This document shows positions 1-6,016 of a stretch of 12,523 bases of DNA, piece after piece. The translations under genes were made by a program, and so were the position numbers. The stretch is from an uncultured Actinoplanes sp. (GTDB lineage: Bacteria; Actinomycetota; Actinomycetes; Mycobacteriales; Micromonosporaceae), in assembly GCF_934643405.1 (NCBI RefSeq), contig NZ_CAKUCL010000213.1, positions 1 through 12,523 of the forward strand, read 5' to 3'. The notes beneath the pieces are model-generated. The model made no database searches. It saw nothing but the letters and a program-made list of their open reading frames with translations, and was not told the origin of the DNA. The stretch's first letter is position 1, and every line of letters begins with the position of its first letter.

Positions 1-3000
1 CTCTGCTCACCGCGCCGGCACCGCCGCCGGCCATGCCCGCCGCGCCGGCACCACCACCGGCCATGCCCGCGCTTGCCGGGCCGGCTGGCCGCGTCGGGGC
101 TTGCGCGCGGCCGCCCGCCGGATCGTGAGTACCCGCCGCCGACCGCTCGTCGCGCGAACCGACCGCGCCACCGGCACTCCCCACGCCGGACGCTGGCCTG
201 CCATCCACTGCCGGCTGCCCGCTGCGGGCGTGGCCCGCGCGCTGCCCACTGCCAGCGTCCGCTACGTGCTGCCCGTCGCGGGCGTCTGCTCCGGGGTGCC
301 CGCCGCGAACATCCCCTGCGGCCTGCCCGCCGCCGGCATCGGCTCCGGGATACGCACCGCGAACGTCGAACTGCCCGCCCTGGGCGCCCGCTGCTGACTG
401 CACGGCGGAAACGTCCGGCGCCTGGCCGGTGAACGCGTCGGCTGGTCGATCATGACTTGCGGCGCTGCCCGAACCCGCCGAACCGCCGCCGGCGGCCTCG
501 GGCCGAGACGGATCGGGAGCGGCCGGGACCGCGGTGGGTGGCGCCGAGGCGCCGATCGGGGTGACCTCCGGCCAGTCCTCTTCGGTCTCGGGTTCAGCCT
601 GCGGCGCGGCCAGGGCGCCTGGCTTTACCGGCTCTGGCCAATCGTCGTCGCCGCCCGAGGACGCGGGGGCCTCGGCCTCGCGCCGGCGACTCTGCGGTTG
701 GCGCGGGGCGGCGGCCTGCGCCTGCTGCGCGCCGGGTGCGGTCGCCGTCGCGCGGCCGGGGCCTACGCCGGTCGGGGCCTCGTTGCGGGCGGGCTCGCGA
801 CTCGCGGTCGCCCGAGCGCCGCGACCGGAGGCGCTTCGCGGAGCGGGGGCGGGGGCGACCGCGCCGCCCTCGCCGGACACCTCGCAGCGGATCTCCCATC
901 GGCCGCCCAAGGCCTCGTACAGGGCGTTGGCCACGGTCGGCGCGGCCGGGGTGACCATCTCGGCGTGCTTCGGGTATCGGAAGGTCAGGGTGACAGTCCG
1001 GCCGTCGAAGTCGCGCACGACCGCGCCGGCGAGCAAGGCGGCCAGGCGCTTGCTCTGCCGCCCGATCGCCGTGACGATCTCCGGCCACACCTCACGCACG
1101 GCGGCCGCCGTCAGCTGACCCGGGACCGCGTCCTCGACCGCGGCCGCCCCGGGCTCCTCGGGAGCGTCCGGCATCACGCCGGCCGGCTCCGCACGGTGCG
1201 GGGAAGCGTCGGGCACAGCCGCAGCGGGTTCGACACGCTGCGCGGAGGCAGCCGCCGCTTGTGTCCCGGACGCGGCCGGCGTCGAGGCGGAGTTCGCGGC
1301 AGCTGGTTCCGCAGCGAGCGCTCCGGCAGCGGTTTGCGCAGCGAGCGCCCCGGCAGCGGATTCCGGGCTGGGCGCCGGCGCAACAGCTGCCGGGCCGAGC
1401 GCCGCGCCGGAAAGTTCCGGGGCGGACGCAGCCGTTGCTGCTTGCGGTGCGGATGCCGCAACCGGGGCCGGCGCGGCGGGATCGGGGCCGGGCTCTTGGG
1501 CGCGAGGCATCGGCGGCTCGGGCTCGTCCGGCTCGGGCTCGTCGTCCCAGGGCGGCTCGTCGTCGTAGGCATCCGCTTCGACGGCACCGGGGGCCGGCGG
1601 GGACGCCGGGCCCGGAGCTGCGGCTGTCGGTGAAGCCGCGGCTGCCTGCGGAGAGCCGTCGGCGATCTCGTTCCAGTCCTGCTCACCGGCCTGAGCCGGT
1701 GCGGCCGGCGAAGGGGCCGCGGCGGGTCGCCGGGCGGCGCCGGTGGCTGCTCCCGCCGAGCGTCTGCCGGCCGCGGCCGCCGCTGCTCGCGCCGCCGACA
1801 GACCTCCGCCGCCGCTGACCGGCGCGCTGTCGGGGACCGGGTCGGCCATGGCAGCGGCGCCGTTCGAGGAAGGCACCGCGGCGGGGCCGGGCTCACCCCG
1901 TACGGGAGCATCGCCGCTCAGCGTGAGACGCCGCTCCATGCGCTCCAGACGCTGCAGGAGGGCGCCGGTCGAGTCCTCGGCGCCGGGCAGCAGCATGCGC
2001 GCGGTGATCAGCTCGAGCAGCAGACGCGGTGCGGTGGTGCCGCGCATCTCGACCAGGCCGTTGTGCACGATGTCGGCGCAGCGGGACAGGGTCGCCGGGC
2101 CCAGACGGGTGGCCTGCGCGGTCATCGCCTCGACCTGGTCGGCCGGACCGTCGATCAAACCCTTGGACACCGCGTCCGGCACCTGCTGGAGGATGATTAG
2201 GTCGCGGAAGCGTTCGAGCAGGTCAGAGGCGAAACGGCGCGGGTCGTGGCCGGCCTCGGCGACCCGGTCGATCGTCGAATATGCCGCGGCGCCGTCGCCG
2301 GCCGCCAGCGCGTCGCACATCTCGTCGATCAGGGTGACGTCGGTGACGCCGAGCAGCGCGACCGCCCGCGAATAGCTCACGCCGTCCGGACCGGCGCCGG
2401 CGATCAGCTGGTCCAGCACCGACAGCGTGTCCCGGGCGCTGCCGCCGCCGGCGCGCACCACCAGCGGGAAGACGGCGGGCTCGACCGCGATGCCCTCGGC
2501 CTCGGTGAGCTGCTGAAGGTAAGGCCGGAGGGTGGCCGGCGGGATCAGGCGGAACGGGTAGTGGTGTGTACGCGACCGGATCGTGCCGAGCACCTTTTCC
2601 GGCTCGGTGGTCGCGAAGATGAACTTCACGTACTCCGGCGGTTCCTCGACGAGCTTGAGCAGCGCGTTGAAGCCGGCCGACGAGACCATGTGCGCCTCGT
2701 CGATGACGTAGATCTTGTAGCGGCTGCTGGCGGGCGCGAAGAATGCCTTCTCCCGCAGGTCACGCGCGTCGTCGACACCGCCGTGGCTGGCCGCGTCGAT
2801 CTCGATCACGTCGATCGAGCCGGCGCCGTCGTTGGCCAGCGAGCGGCACGAGGCGCACACCCCGCACGGTTCGGGCGTCGGGCCCTGCTCACAGTTCAGC
2901 GAGCGGGCCAGGATGCGGGCGCTGGACGTCTTGCCGCAGCCGCGCGGCCCGGAGAAGAGATAGGCGTGGTGCAGCCGGCCGGTGCGCAGTGCCTGCGACA

Positions 3001-3079
3001 ACGGCTCGGTGACGTGCTCCTGCCCGATGACCTCCGCGAAGGTCCGCGGCCGGTACTTGCGGTAAAGCGCGAGTGCCAC
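1..3079 (-). CDS. dnaX: DNA polymerase III gamma/tau subunit (DnaX), C-terminus beyond window edge
   Basis: Clamp-loader ATPase of the replicative polymerase; it loads the sliding clamp and ties the polymerase to the helicase. The GTG start at 3079 follows a GAGAGGGG ribosome-binding site and gives VALALYRKYRPRTFAEVIGQ. Seen: Walker A GPRGCGKT (residues 44-51), zinc cysteines C63, C72, C75 and C78, Walker B DEAH (127-130) and a TIRSR arginine-finger region (166-170). The AAA+ and collar part ends near residue 390. An Ala/Pro-rich linker follows, then a folded domain III-like segment at about 650-735, then at least 290 residues of low-complexity Gly/Ala/Asp/Gln-rich tail. The frame is open to base 1: 1026 codons without a stop, against 643 residues for E. 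coli tau. The tail carries three tandem repeats and acidic Trp-Pro-Glu motifs. No A-rich slippery site like the one E. coli uses to make gamma was found at the corresponding place. Identity is certain; the function of the tail is unknown. Confidence 0.97.
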   Translation of the reverse strand, partial: MALALYRKYRPRTFAEVIGQEHVTEPLSQALRTGRLHHAYLFSGPRGCGKTSSARILARSLNCEQGPTPEPCGVCASCRSLANDGAGSIDVIEIDAASHGGVDDARDLREKAFFAPASSRYKIYVIDEAHMVSSAGFNALLKLVEEPPEYVKFIFATTEPEKVLGTIRSRTHHYPFRLIPPATLRPYLQQLTEAEGIAVEPAVFPLVVRAGGGSARDTLSVLDQLIAGAGPDGVSYSRAVALLGVTDVTLIDEMCDALAAGDGAAAYSTIDRVAEAGHDPRRFASDLLERFRDLIILQQVPDAVSKGLIDGPADQVEAMTAQATRLGPATLSRCADIVHNGLVEMRGTTAPRLLLELITARMLLPGAEDSTGALLQRLERMERRLTLSGDAPVRGEPGPAAVPSSNGAAAMADPVPDSAPVSGGGGLSAARAAAAAAGRRSAGAATGAARRPAAAPSPAAPAQAGEQDWNEIADGSPQAAAASPTAAAPGPASPPAPGAVEADAYDDEPPWDDEPEPDEPEPPMPRAQEPGPDPAAPAPVAASAPQAATAASAPELSGAALGPAAVAPAPSPESAAGALAAQTAAGALAAEPAAANSASTPAASGTQAAAASAQRVEPAAAVPDASPHRAEPAGVMPDAPEEPGAAAVEDAVPGQLTAAAVREVWPEIVTAIGRQSKRLAALLAGAVVRDFDGRTVTLTFRYPKHAEMVTPAAPTVANALYEALGGRWEIRCEVSGEGGAVAPAPAPRSASGRGARATASREPARNEAPTGVGPGRATATAPGAQQAQAAAPRQPQSRRREAEAPASSGGDDDWPEPVKPGALAAPQAEPETEEDWPEVTPIGASAPPTAVPAAPDPSRPEAAGGGSAGSGSAASHDRPADAFTGQAPDVSAVQSAAGAQGGQFDVRGAYPGADAGGGQAAGDVRGGHPGADARDGQHVADAGSGQRAGHARSGQPAVDGRPASGVGSAGGAVGSRDERSAAGTHDPAGGRAQAPTRPAGPASAGMAGGGAGAAGMAGGGAGAVSR
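11..70. repeat. 30-bp tandem repeat, two copies, in the dnaX tail
   Basis: Positions 11-40 and 41-70 are the same 30-bp unit, differing only at two bases (23/53 and 26/56). Read on the minus strand it encodes a decapeptide repeat (MAGGGAGAAG, then MAGGGAGAVS). It sits at the window edge, so more copies may lie outside. The period is a multiple of three, so copy-number change would keep the dnaX frame. Confidence 0.85.
260..367. repeat. 54-bp imperfect tandem repeat in the dnaX tail
   Basis: Positions 260-313 and 314-367 align without gaps with 41 of 54 bases identical. On the minus strand they encode two 18-residue units sharing DVRGxxPGADAxxGQ. Further degenerate GQ-spaced copies continue toward 180. 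Confidence 0.75.
1311..1364. repeat. 27-bp tandem repeat in the DnaX linker
   Basis: Positions 1311-1337 and 1338-1364 match at 24 of 27 bases. They encode two nine-residue Ala-rich units in the linker between the DnaX ATPase part and domain III. The in-frame period points to repeat expansion of a disordered linker. Confidence 0.75.
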
Positions 3080-3181
3080 TCTGCTCTGCCCCTCTCAACG
3101 ACCGCGCCATTGTCCGTCGGGGGTATGACAAGAACCAACTGTGTCCCGCTGCCGTGGCGTGACCGGGGGCAAGACAAAAAA

Positions 3182-3274
3182 GGGCCTCCCGTGCACCCGT
3201 CAGAGCCCGCTTATCCTTGCTGCCTTCCGGCCCTGGGGAGGTTCACGAGATACACGCCGCACGAGAGGCTCCCC
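3182..3274 (-). ncRNA. ffs: Signal recognition particle RNA (4.5S, small bacterial type)
   Basis: RNA scaffold of the signal recognition particle; it binds Ffh and brings membrane and secreted proteins to FtsY. On the minus strand the conserved helix 8 core CCAGGGCCGGAAGGCAGC is present, with the GGAA tetraloop at 3228-3225. The ends pair: the 5' part reads GGGAGCCTCTCGTGC and the 3' part GCACGGGAGGCCC. A run of six T follows at 3181-3176, so the closing stem plus the T-run should act as the terminator. A -10-like TACGCT at 3282-3277 would place the start at 3270-3274, so the 5' end is uncertain by a few bases. It lies just upstream of dnaX on the same strand. The 102 bases between them (3080-3181) hold this T-run and the dnaX ribosome-binding site; no clear dnaX promoter was found. 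Confidence 0.93.
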
Positions 3275-3340
3275 AGAGCGTACCTGGCCCGCGCCCGCCG
3301 TGAGGCACCCCTCCCCGGCAAGCCGCCCGGCGGCTGTCTG

Positions 3341-3346
3341 TAAGCT
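3341..3346 (+). promoter_or_regulatory. -10 box of tRNA-Ser(GGA)
   Basis: TAAGCT fits the TAnnnT -10 pattern and lies seven bases before the first base of the mature tRNA, so transcription would begin at or next to the tRNA 5' end with almost no leader. No good -35 box is seen about 17 bases upstream. Confidence 0.5.
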
Positions 3347-3353
3347 GTCCGGC

Positions 3354-3441
3354 GGAGGATTCGCCTAGAGGCCTAGGGCGCACGCTTGGAAAGCGTGTTG
3401 GGTTCACACCCTCACGAGTTCGAATCTCGTATCCTCCGCCA
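3354..3441 (+). tRNA. tRNA-Ser (anticodon GGA)
   Basis: Class II tRNA with a long variable arm. The acceptor stem pairs GGAGGAT (3354-3360) with ATCCTCC (3431-3437); discriminator G is at 3438 and CCA is encoded at 3439-3441. The anticodon stem CACGC/GCGTG encloses the loop TTGGAAA, with anticodon GGA at 3388-3390. The T-arm contains GTTCGAATC. It decodes UCC and UCU. An 11-bp terminator hairpin follows 22 bases downstream. Confidence 0.96.
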
Positions 3442-3462
3442 TCTTGATCAGGCAGACGTGAA

Positions 3463-3488
3463 ACGGCCGGACCCACGGGTCCGGCCGT
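3463..3488. terminator. Terminator hairpin between tRNA-Ser(GGA) and the STAS gene
   Basis: Perfect 11-bp inverted repeat ACGGCCGGACC (3463-3473) and GGTCCGGCCGT (3478-3488) with a CACG loop. Only a short T-run follows on the minus strand and none on the plus strand. It probably ends transcription from both sides (tRNA from the left, STAS gene from the right), as GC-rich hairpins without U-tracts often do in actinobacteria. Confidence 0.75.
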
Positions 3489-3617
3489 CCGCATCTGCGG
3501 AGCCTGGCGCTGAGGGCTGCAGAGCTTTCCGCGCGGGCCGGCCGGAAGAGGTCAGCGGCGAGCCGGGACAGACCTTTCGTACGGCGAGGGCCGCCCGGCA
3601 GGAAGCCGAGCCCTGAC

Positions 3618-3959
3618 TCAGAGCTGGGCAGCGGCGATCGCGTCGTCCACCTCGGGGAAGATCGCGAAGTAGCGGCTCAGTCCGACCGTCTCCAGCAGAC
3701 GGCTCAGGAACGGGTTCGCGCCCGCGAAGCTCAACCAACCGCCGCGCGCGGTGATCACCTGCTTGCTGGTGATGAACGCGCTCAGGCCGACCGAGTCGCA
3801 GAACTTCAGGTCGCTCAGGTCGACGACGATCCGGGGCACGGGCCTCTCCAGCAGGTCGGCGAGCGCCGCATGGAGCTGGCCGGCCGTGTCGGCGTCGAGT
3901 TCGCCCTTGAGGTGCAGGACGGAGACGTCGGAACGGTGGTCGGTGACTGTGGCCTGCAT
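3618..3959 (-). CDS. STAS-domain anti-anti-sigma factor (anti-sigma factor antagonist)
   Basis: Predicted 113-residue single-domain STAS protein of the SpoIIAA/RsbV type. In that family the unphosphorylated protein binds an anti-sigma kinase and frees a sigma factor; phosphorylation of one serine switches it off. Seen: the N-terminal strand (DVSVLHLKGELDADTAGQL), then VVDLSDLKFCDSVGLSAF, with S56 in the DS-x-GL motif as the likely phosphorylated residue, and a C-terminal helix. The ATG at 3959 is preferred over an upstream in-frame start at 4028, because it has an AGGAAAG ribosome-binding site and the domain begins a few residues later; the upstream start would also lie above the predicted promoter. 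No partner kinase or sigma factor gene is in the window, so its target is unknown. Confidence 0.9.
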   Translation of the reverse strand: MQATVTDHRSDVSVLHLKGELDADTAGQLHAALADLLERPVPRIVVDLSDLKFCDSVGLSAFITSKQVITARGGWLSFAGANPFLSRLLETVGLSRYFAIFPEVDDAIAAAQL

Positions 3960-3993
3960 GGGATCGCTTTCCTGGTCCAGGGAATGGCAACCC

Positions 3994-4021
3994 AGGCTAG
4001 ATCGCGACGGATGATTGTCAT
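3994..4021 (-). promoter_or_regulatory. Predicted promoter of the STAS gene
   Basis: On the minus strand a -35 box ATGACA (4021-4016, one mismatch to TTGACA), a 16-bp spacer and a -10 box TAGCCT (3999-3994). The start would be near 3987, giving a leader of about 28 bases. A small palindrome, CGGAC-N5-GTCCG (4022-4036), abuts the -35 box and could be an operator; that part is speculative. Confidence 0.6.
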
Positions 4022-4044
4022 CGGACAAACGGTCCGGTGAAACG

Positions 4045-4084
4045 CGATCGGGCCGGACCCTGGGGGTAGGGTCCGGCCCGATCG
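4045..4084. terminator. Strong terminator hairpin downstream of the 69-residue protein gene
   Basis: Perfect 17-bp inverted repeat, CGATCGGGCCGGACCCT (4045-4061) with its complement at 4068-4084, and a six-base loop. It is followed by TTTC on the minus strand. It separates the small Trp-rich gene (4140-4349, minus) from the STAS promoter and is the longest perfect hairpin noticed in the window. Confidence 0.8.
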
Positions 4085-4139
4085 GAAAATCGGCTGGCCG
4101 ATGATGTTGGAGCGTGCGGCGCAGCCCGGCTCTTGGCGC

Positions 4140-4349
4140 CTACAGCTTGCGCCACCGCCAGCGTGAACCTCGCCACGCGTCTGCCAGGATCATGGCTGAG
4201 GCCTGTCCTGGACACTGCTGCACCTTCGACTTGCCGTCCGGGCCGCCCATCTGCGCTTCGACTTCCCACAGCTTGCCGTCGGTGCGGATGTAGACGTCGC
4301 GGCGTGCGAGCCGGACGTCGCCATTCCACCAGTGATGCTCAACTCTCAC
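4140..4349 (-). CDS. Small Trp-rich protein of unknown function (69 residues)
   Basis: I do not recognise a family. The protein begins (V)RVEHHWWNGDVRLARRD and ends SRWRWRKL. It has six tryptophans in 69 residues (7, 8, 28, 59, 64, 66), one cysteine (46), a net positive charge, and no signal peptide or membrane segment. The middle (DVYIRTDGKLWEVEAQMGG) looks like short alternating beta strands; the C-terminus looks helical and basic. GTG at 4349 is the only usable start, because a stop lies two codons upstream. There is no ribosome-binding site, but TAGATT lies six bases before the GTG, which suggests a leaderless message. A 17-bp hairpin terminator follows. Having its own promoter-like box and terminator supports a real gene. 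DNA or RNA binding is possible but unproven. Confidence 0.7.
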   Translation of the reverse strand: MRVEHHWWNGDVRLARRDVYIRTDGKLWEVEAQMGGPDGKSKVQQCPGQASAMILADAWRGSRWRWRKL

Positions 4350-4355
4350 ATGTCA

Positions 4356-4361
4356 AATCTA
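4356..4361 (-). promoter_or_regulatory. -10 box for a leaderless start of the 69-residue protein
   Basis: TAGATT on the minus strand (4361-4356) is separated from the GTG start at 4349 by six bases (TGACAT). This fits transcription starting at the start codon. No convincing -35 box was seen. Confidence 0.45.
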
Positions 4362-4956
4362 GGACAATCGGCAGGCATCGGCGCCCAGCAATCTTGTGAA
4401 ACTTTCTCACCGGCCGGTTGGAGCGCATTGTCTGATCCGGTGGTTTTCCGGGTGGTGACTTGCGCTACACCGGTCTTATTTGGGCGGTGGTCTAACAATT
4501 ACCGCCGGTGATTGATTCAGATGGTGAACGAAGCCTCGGCCAGGCGAAACATGCCTGTTACGTGCGCGGTGCCTGATCTGAACCATCGGAACCGCAGCTC
4601 ACGCCCGGGGTGACGGAGCCGGCGGGCACGCAGCGTAACGTCGCCGGACACCAATCCGCAACGCAACCCCGACATTGCATCCGGGTTGAGGCGTGACGCC
4701 CGGACAGCCCCACAGCGGTGACGAACCGGCGACAATACGTAACTTTCGGCCCGTCGAAAGCGCTGCAAGCTCATCCATGTCGATGAGATCAAGTGGTGGA
4801 TGCAGAGAGCAACGACAATCTGCCCGATTTTCGCCACCCCGAAAAACCGGACACCCGCCCTGACCTGCGAAGACAAACGCCGCACAAAACGAGGGCCGCG
4901 CGGAGAGCGCGGGCGCGCGAACGCGGGGCCGGCGCTCTCAAGAACCACAGCACAGC
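4362..4956. other. Gene-poor intergenic stretch, relatively AT-rich at its left end
   Basis: No convincing gene is seen. The part around 4320-4560 is about 50-58 percent GC by direct count of several lines, clearly lower than its surroundings. Open frames here lack ribosome-binding sites and run through the tRNA. A short inverted repeat GGCGGT/ACCGCC (4483-4506, 12-base loop) is present. A small RNA or a regulatory region cannot be excluded. Confidence 0.5.
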
Positions 4957-4991
4957 AAAACGCCCGGCGACTCGTGCAGAGCCGCCGGGCG
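4957..4991 (-). terminator. Terminator of tRNA-Ser(CGA)
   Basis: On the minus strand, just after the tRNA, CGCCCGGCG (4991-4983) and CGCCGGGCG (4969-4961) form a 9-bp stem with a 13-base loop, followed by TTTT (4960-4957). This is a classic intrinsic terminator. Confidence 0.8.
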
Positions 4992-4995
4992 TCCA

Positions 4996-5085
4996 TGGCG
5001 GTGGTGAAGGGATTTGAACCCTTGGAGGGCGTAAACCCTCACACGCTTTCGAGGCGTGCTCCTTAGGCCGCTCGGACACACCACC
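4996..5085 (-). tRNA. tRNA-Ser (anticodon CGA)
   Basis: Class II tRNA on the minus strand. The acceptor stem pairs GGTGGTG (5085-5079) with CACCACC (5006-5000); discriminator G is at 4999 and CCA is encoded at 4998-4996. The anticodon stem CACGC/GCGTG encloses the loop CTCGAAA, giving anticodon CGA. The T-arm reads GGTTCAAATCC. It decodes UCG, a frequent serine codon in high-GC genomes. Confidence 0.96.
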
Positions 5086-5092
5086 GCGAAGT

Positions 5093-5098
5093 AGGTTA
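5093..5098 (-). promoter_or_regulatory. -10 box of tRNA-Ser(CGA)
   Basis: TAACCT on the minus strand (5098-5093) lies seven bases before the mature tRNA 5' end, the same geometry as for tRNA-Ser(GGA). The -35 region is not recognisable. Confidence 0.5.
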
Positions 5099-5184
5099 CT
5101 AGACGCCCGGCGACGCCCGTCGGCGGCCCCTCGGTTGCCCGCCCCACCCCGGCCCGGCCGCTGTGACCTGGCAGGATCGGCGCC

Positions 5185-5214
5185 ATGAGCAACCGAGAAG
5201 GGGACGAATCATGA
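5185..5214 (+). CDS. Possible nine-codon upstream ORF of deoD
   Basis: ATG at 5185 opens a frame encoding MSNREGDES that ends in TGA at 5212-5214. The stop overlaps the deoD start codon as ATGA. An AGGA lies eight bases before the ATG; the same bases read as CAGGAT could be a -10 box for a leaderless start. The frame covers the deoD ribosome-binding site, so ribosomes ending here could re-start on deoD. It is too short to judge by codon use and could be chance. Confidence 0.35.
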   Translation: MSNREGDES

Positions 5215-5927
5215 GCGTGCACATCGGCGGGCAGCCGGGCGACATCGCGGAGGCCGTCCTCCTCCCCGGCGACCCGATGCGAGCGAAGTGGATCGCCGAG
5301 ACCTTCCTGCAGGACGCCAAGTGCTACACCCAGGTCCGCGGGATGCTCGGCTTCACCGGCACCTACCAGGGCGTTCGCGTCTCGGTGCAGGGTTCGGGCA
5401 TGGGCATGCCATCGGCGTCCATCTACACCCATGAACTGATCAACGAGTACGGCGTCAAGAAGGTCATCCGGATCGGTTCGTGCGGCGCGCTCGCCATGGA
5501 CCTGCGGCTGGGCGACGTGATCGCGGCGATCGGCTCGGCCACCGACTCCAACATGAACCGCGCGCGCTTCGACGGCCTGATCGACTACGCGCCGGTCGCG
5601 GATTTCGGCCTGCTGCGCACCGCGGTCGACGTGGCGGAGCGGCACGGCACGGCGATGCGGGTGGGCCCGATCCTGGCGGCCGACGCCTTCTACACCGACC
5701 GCCCGGACCTCTACGACGCGCTCGCCGACTACGGCGTTCTCGCGGTCGAGATGGAATCCGCCGCCATCTATACGATCGCGGCCCGCTACGGCGCCAAGGC
5801 CCTGACCATCCTGACCGTCTCCGATCACATCAAGACCGGCGACAAGATGGATTCGGCGCAGCGCGAGCAGGGCTTCGGCGACATGGTCCGAATCGGTCTG
5901 GAGACCGCGATCGCGGACGCTTCCTGA
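5211..5927 (+). CDS. deoD: Purine nucleoside phosphorylase, DeoD (hexameric) type
   Basis: Splits purine (deoxy)ribonucleosides with phosphate into the free base and (deoxy)ribose-1-phosphate in cytosolic purine salvage. The 238-residue product nearly equals E. coli DeoD (239). Active-site residues known from E. coli appear in place: H4, G20, R24 and R43, phosphate-binding R87 and S90 (RIGSCGA), the VEMES segment with E180-M181-E182, catalytic D205 and R218. ATG at 5211 is chosen because AAGGGG lies seven bases upstream and the protein then begins MSVHIGGQPGDIAEAVLLPGDP as in the family; a longer frame from 5163 lacks these signs. It stands alone on its strand and converges on tadA with a 12-bp hairpin between them. 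No deoR-like regulator or other deo gene is nearby. Confidence 0.96.
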   Translation: MSVHIGGQPGDIAEAVLLPGDPMRAKWIAETFLQDAKCYTQVRGMLGFTGTYQGVRVSVQGSGMGMPSASIYTHELINEYGVKKVIRIGSCGALAMDLRLGDVIAAIGSATDSNMNRARFDGLIDYAPVADFGLLRTAVDVAERHGTAMRVGPILAADAFYTDRPDLYDALADYGVLAVEMESAAIYTIAARYGAKALTILTVSDHIKTGDKMDSAQREQGFGDMVRIGLETAIADAS

Positions 5928-5933
5928 GCCTGC

Positions 5934-5967
5934 TGCCGCGACGCCGCGCCGGAGTGGCGTCGCGGCA
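5934..5967. terminator. Terminator hairpin between convergent deoD and tadA
   Basis: Perfect 12-bp inverted repeat TGCCGCGACGCC (5934-5945) and GGCGTCGCGGCA (5956-5967) with a ten-base loop. It begins six bases after the deoD stop, has no T-run on either side, and probably serves both genes. Confidence 0.75.
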
Positions 5968-6016
5968 CCGCTTGGGTACGGGACTCGGCAGCGCGACCAC
6001 CGCAGCGGGGACCGGA

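Noticed and set aside
452..1911. Several long plus- and minus-strand frames over the dnaX linker and tail
   Set aside because: They are Arg/Pro/Gly-rich shadows of the Ala/Pro-rich dnaX frame.
2588..2602. Possible slippery GGAAAAGG in dnaX for programmed frameshifting
   Set aside because: It lies near residue 160 inside the ATPase domain, does not have the A AAA AAG form, and a shift there would not give a gamma-like product.
2246..3343. Long plus-strand open frame (365 codons) antisense to the dnaX start
   Set aside because: It is the mirror of the dnaX ATPase domain and runs through the SRP RNA; high GC keeps stop codons rare in this frame. No ribosome-binding site or domain.
3243..3494. 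Minus-strand frame containing GGGYEIRTREGVNP
   Set aside because: A translation of the opposite strand of tRNA-Ser(GGA), another well-known false protein.
4517..4996. Minus-strand 159-codon frame in the gene-poor stretch
   Set aside because: Its start overlaps the CCA end of the tRNA and the terminator; there is no ribosome-binding site or recognisable domain.
4789..5079. Minus-strand frame beginning MSERPKEHASKACEGL
   Set aside because: This is a translation of tRNA-Ser(CGA), a common annotation artefact.
4961..5113. CGCCCGGCGA copies at 4961 and 5104 flanking tRNA-Ser(CGA), considered as att sites
   Set aside because: Only ten GC-rich bases, one copy being part of the terminator stem, and no integrase or other mobile gene nearby.
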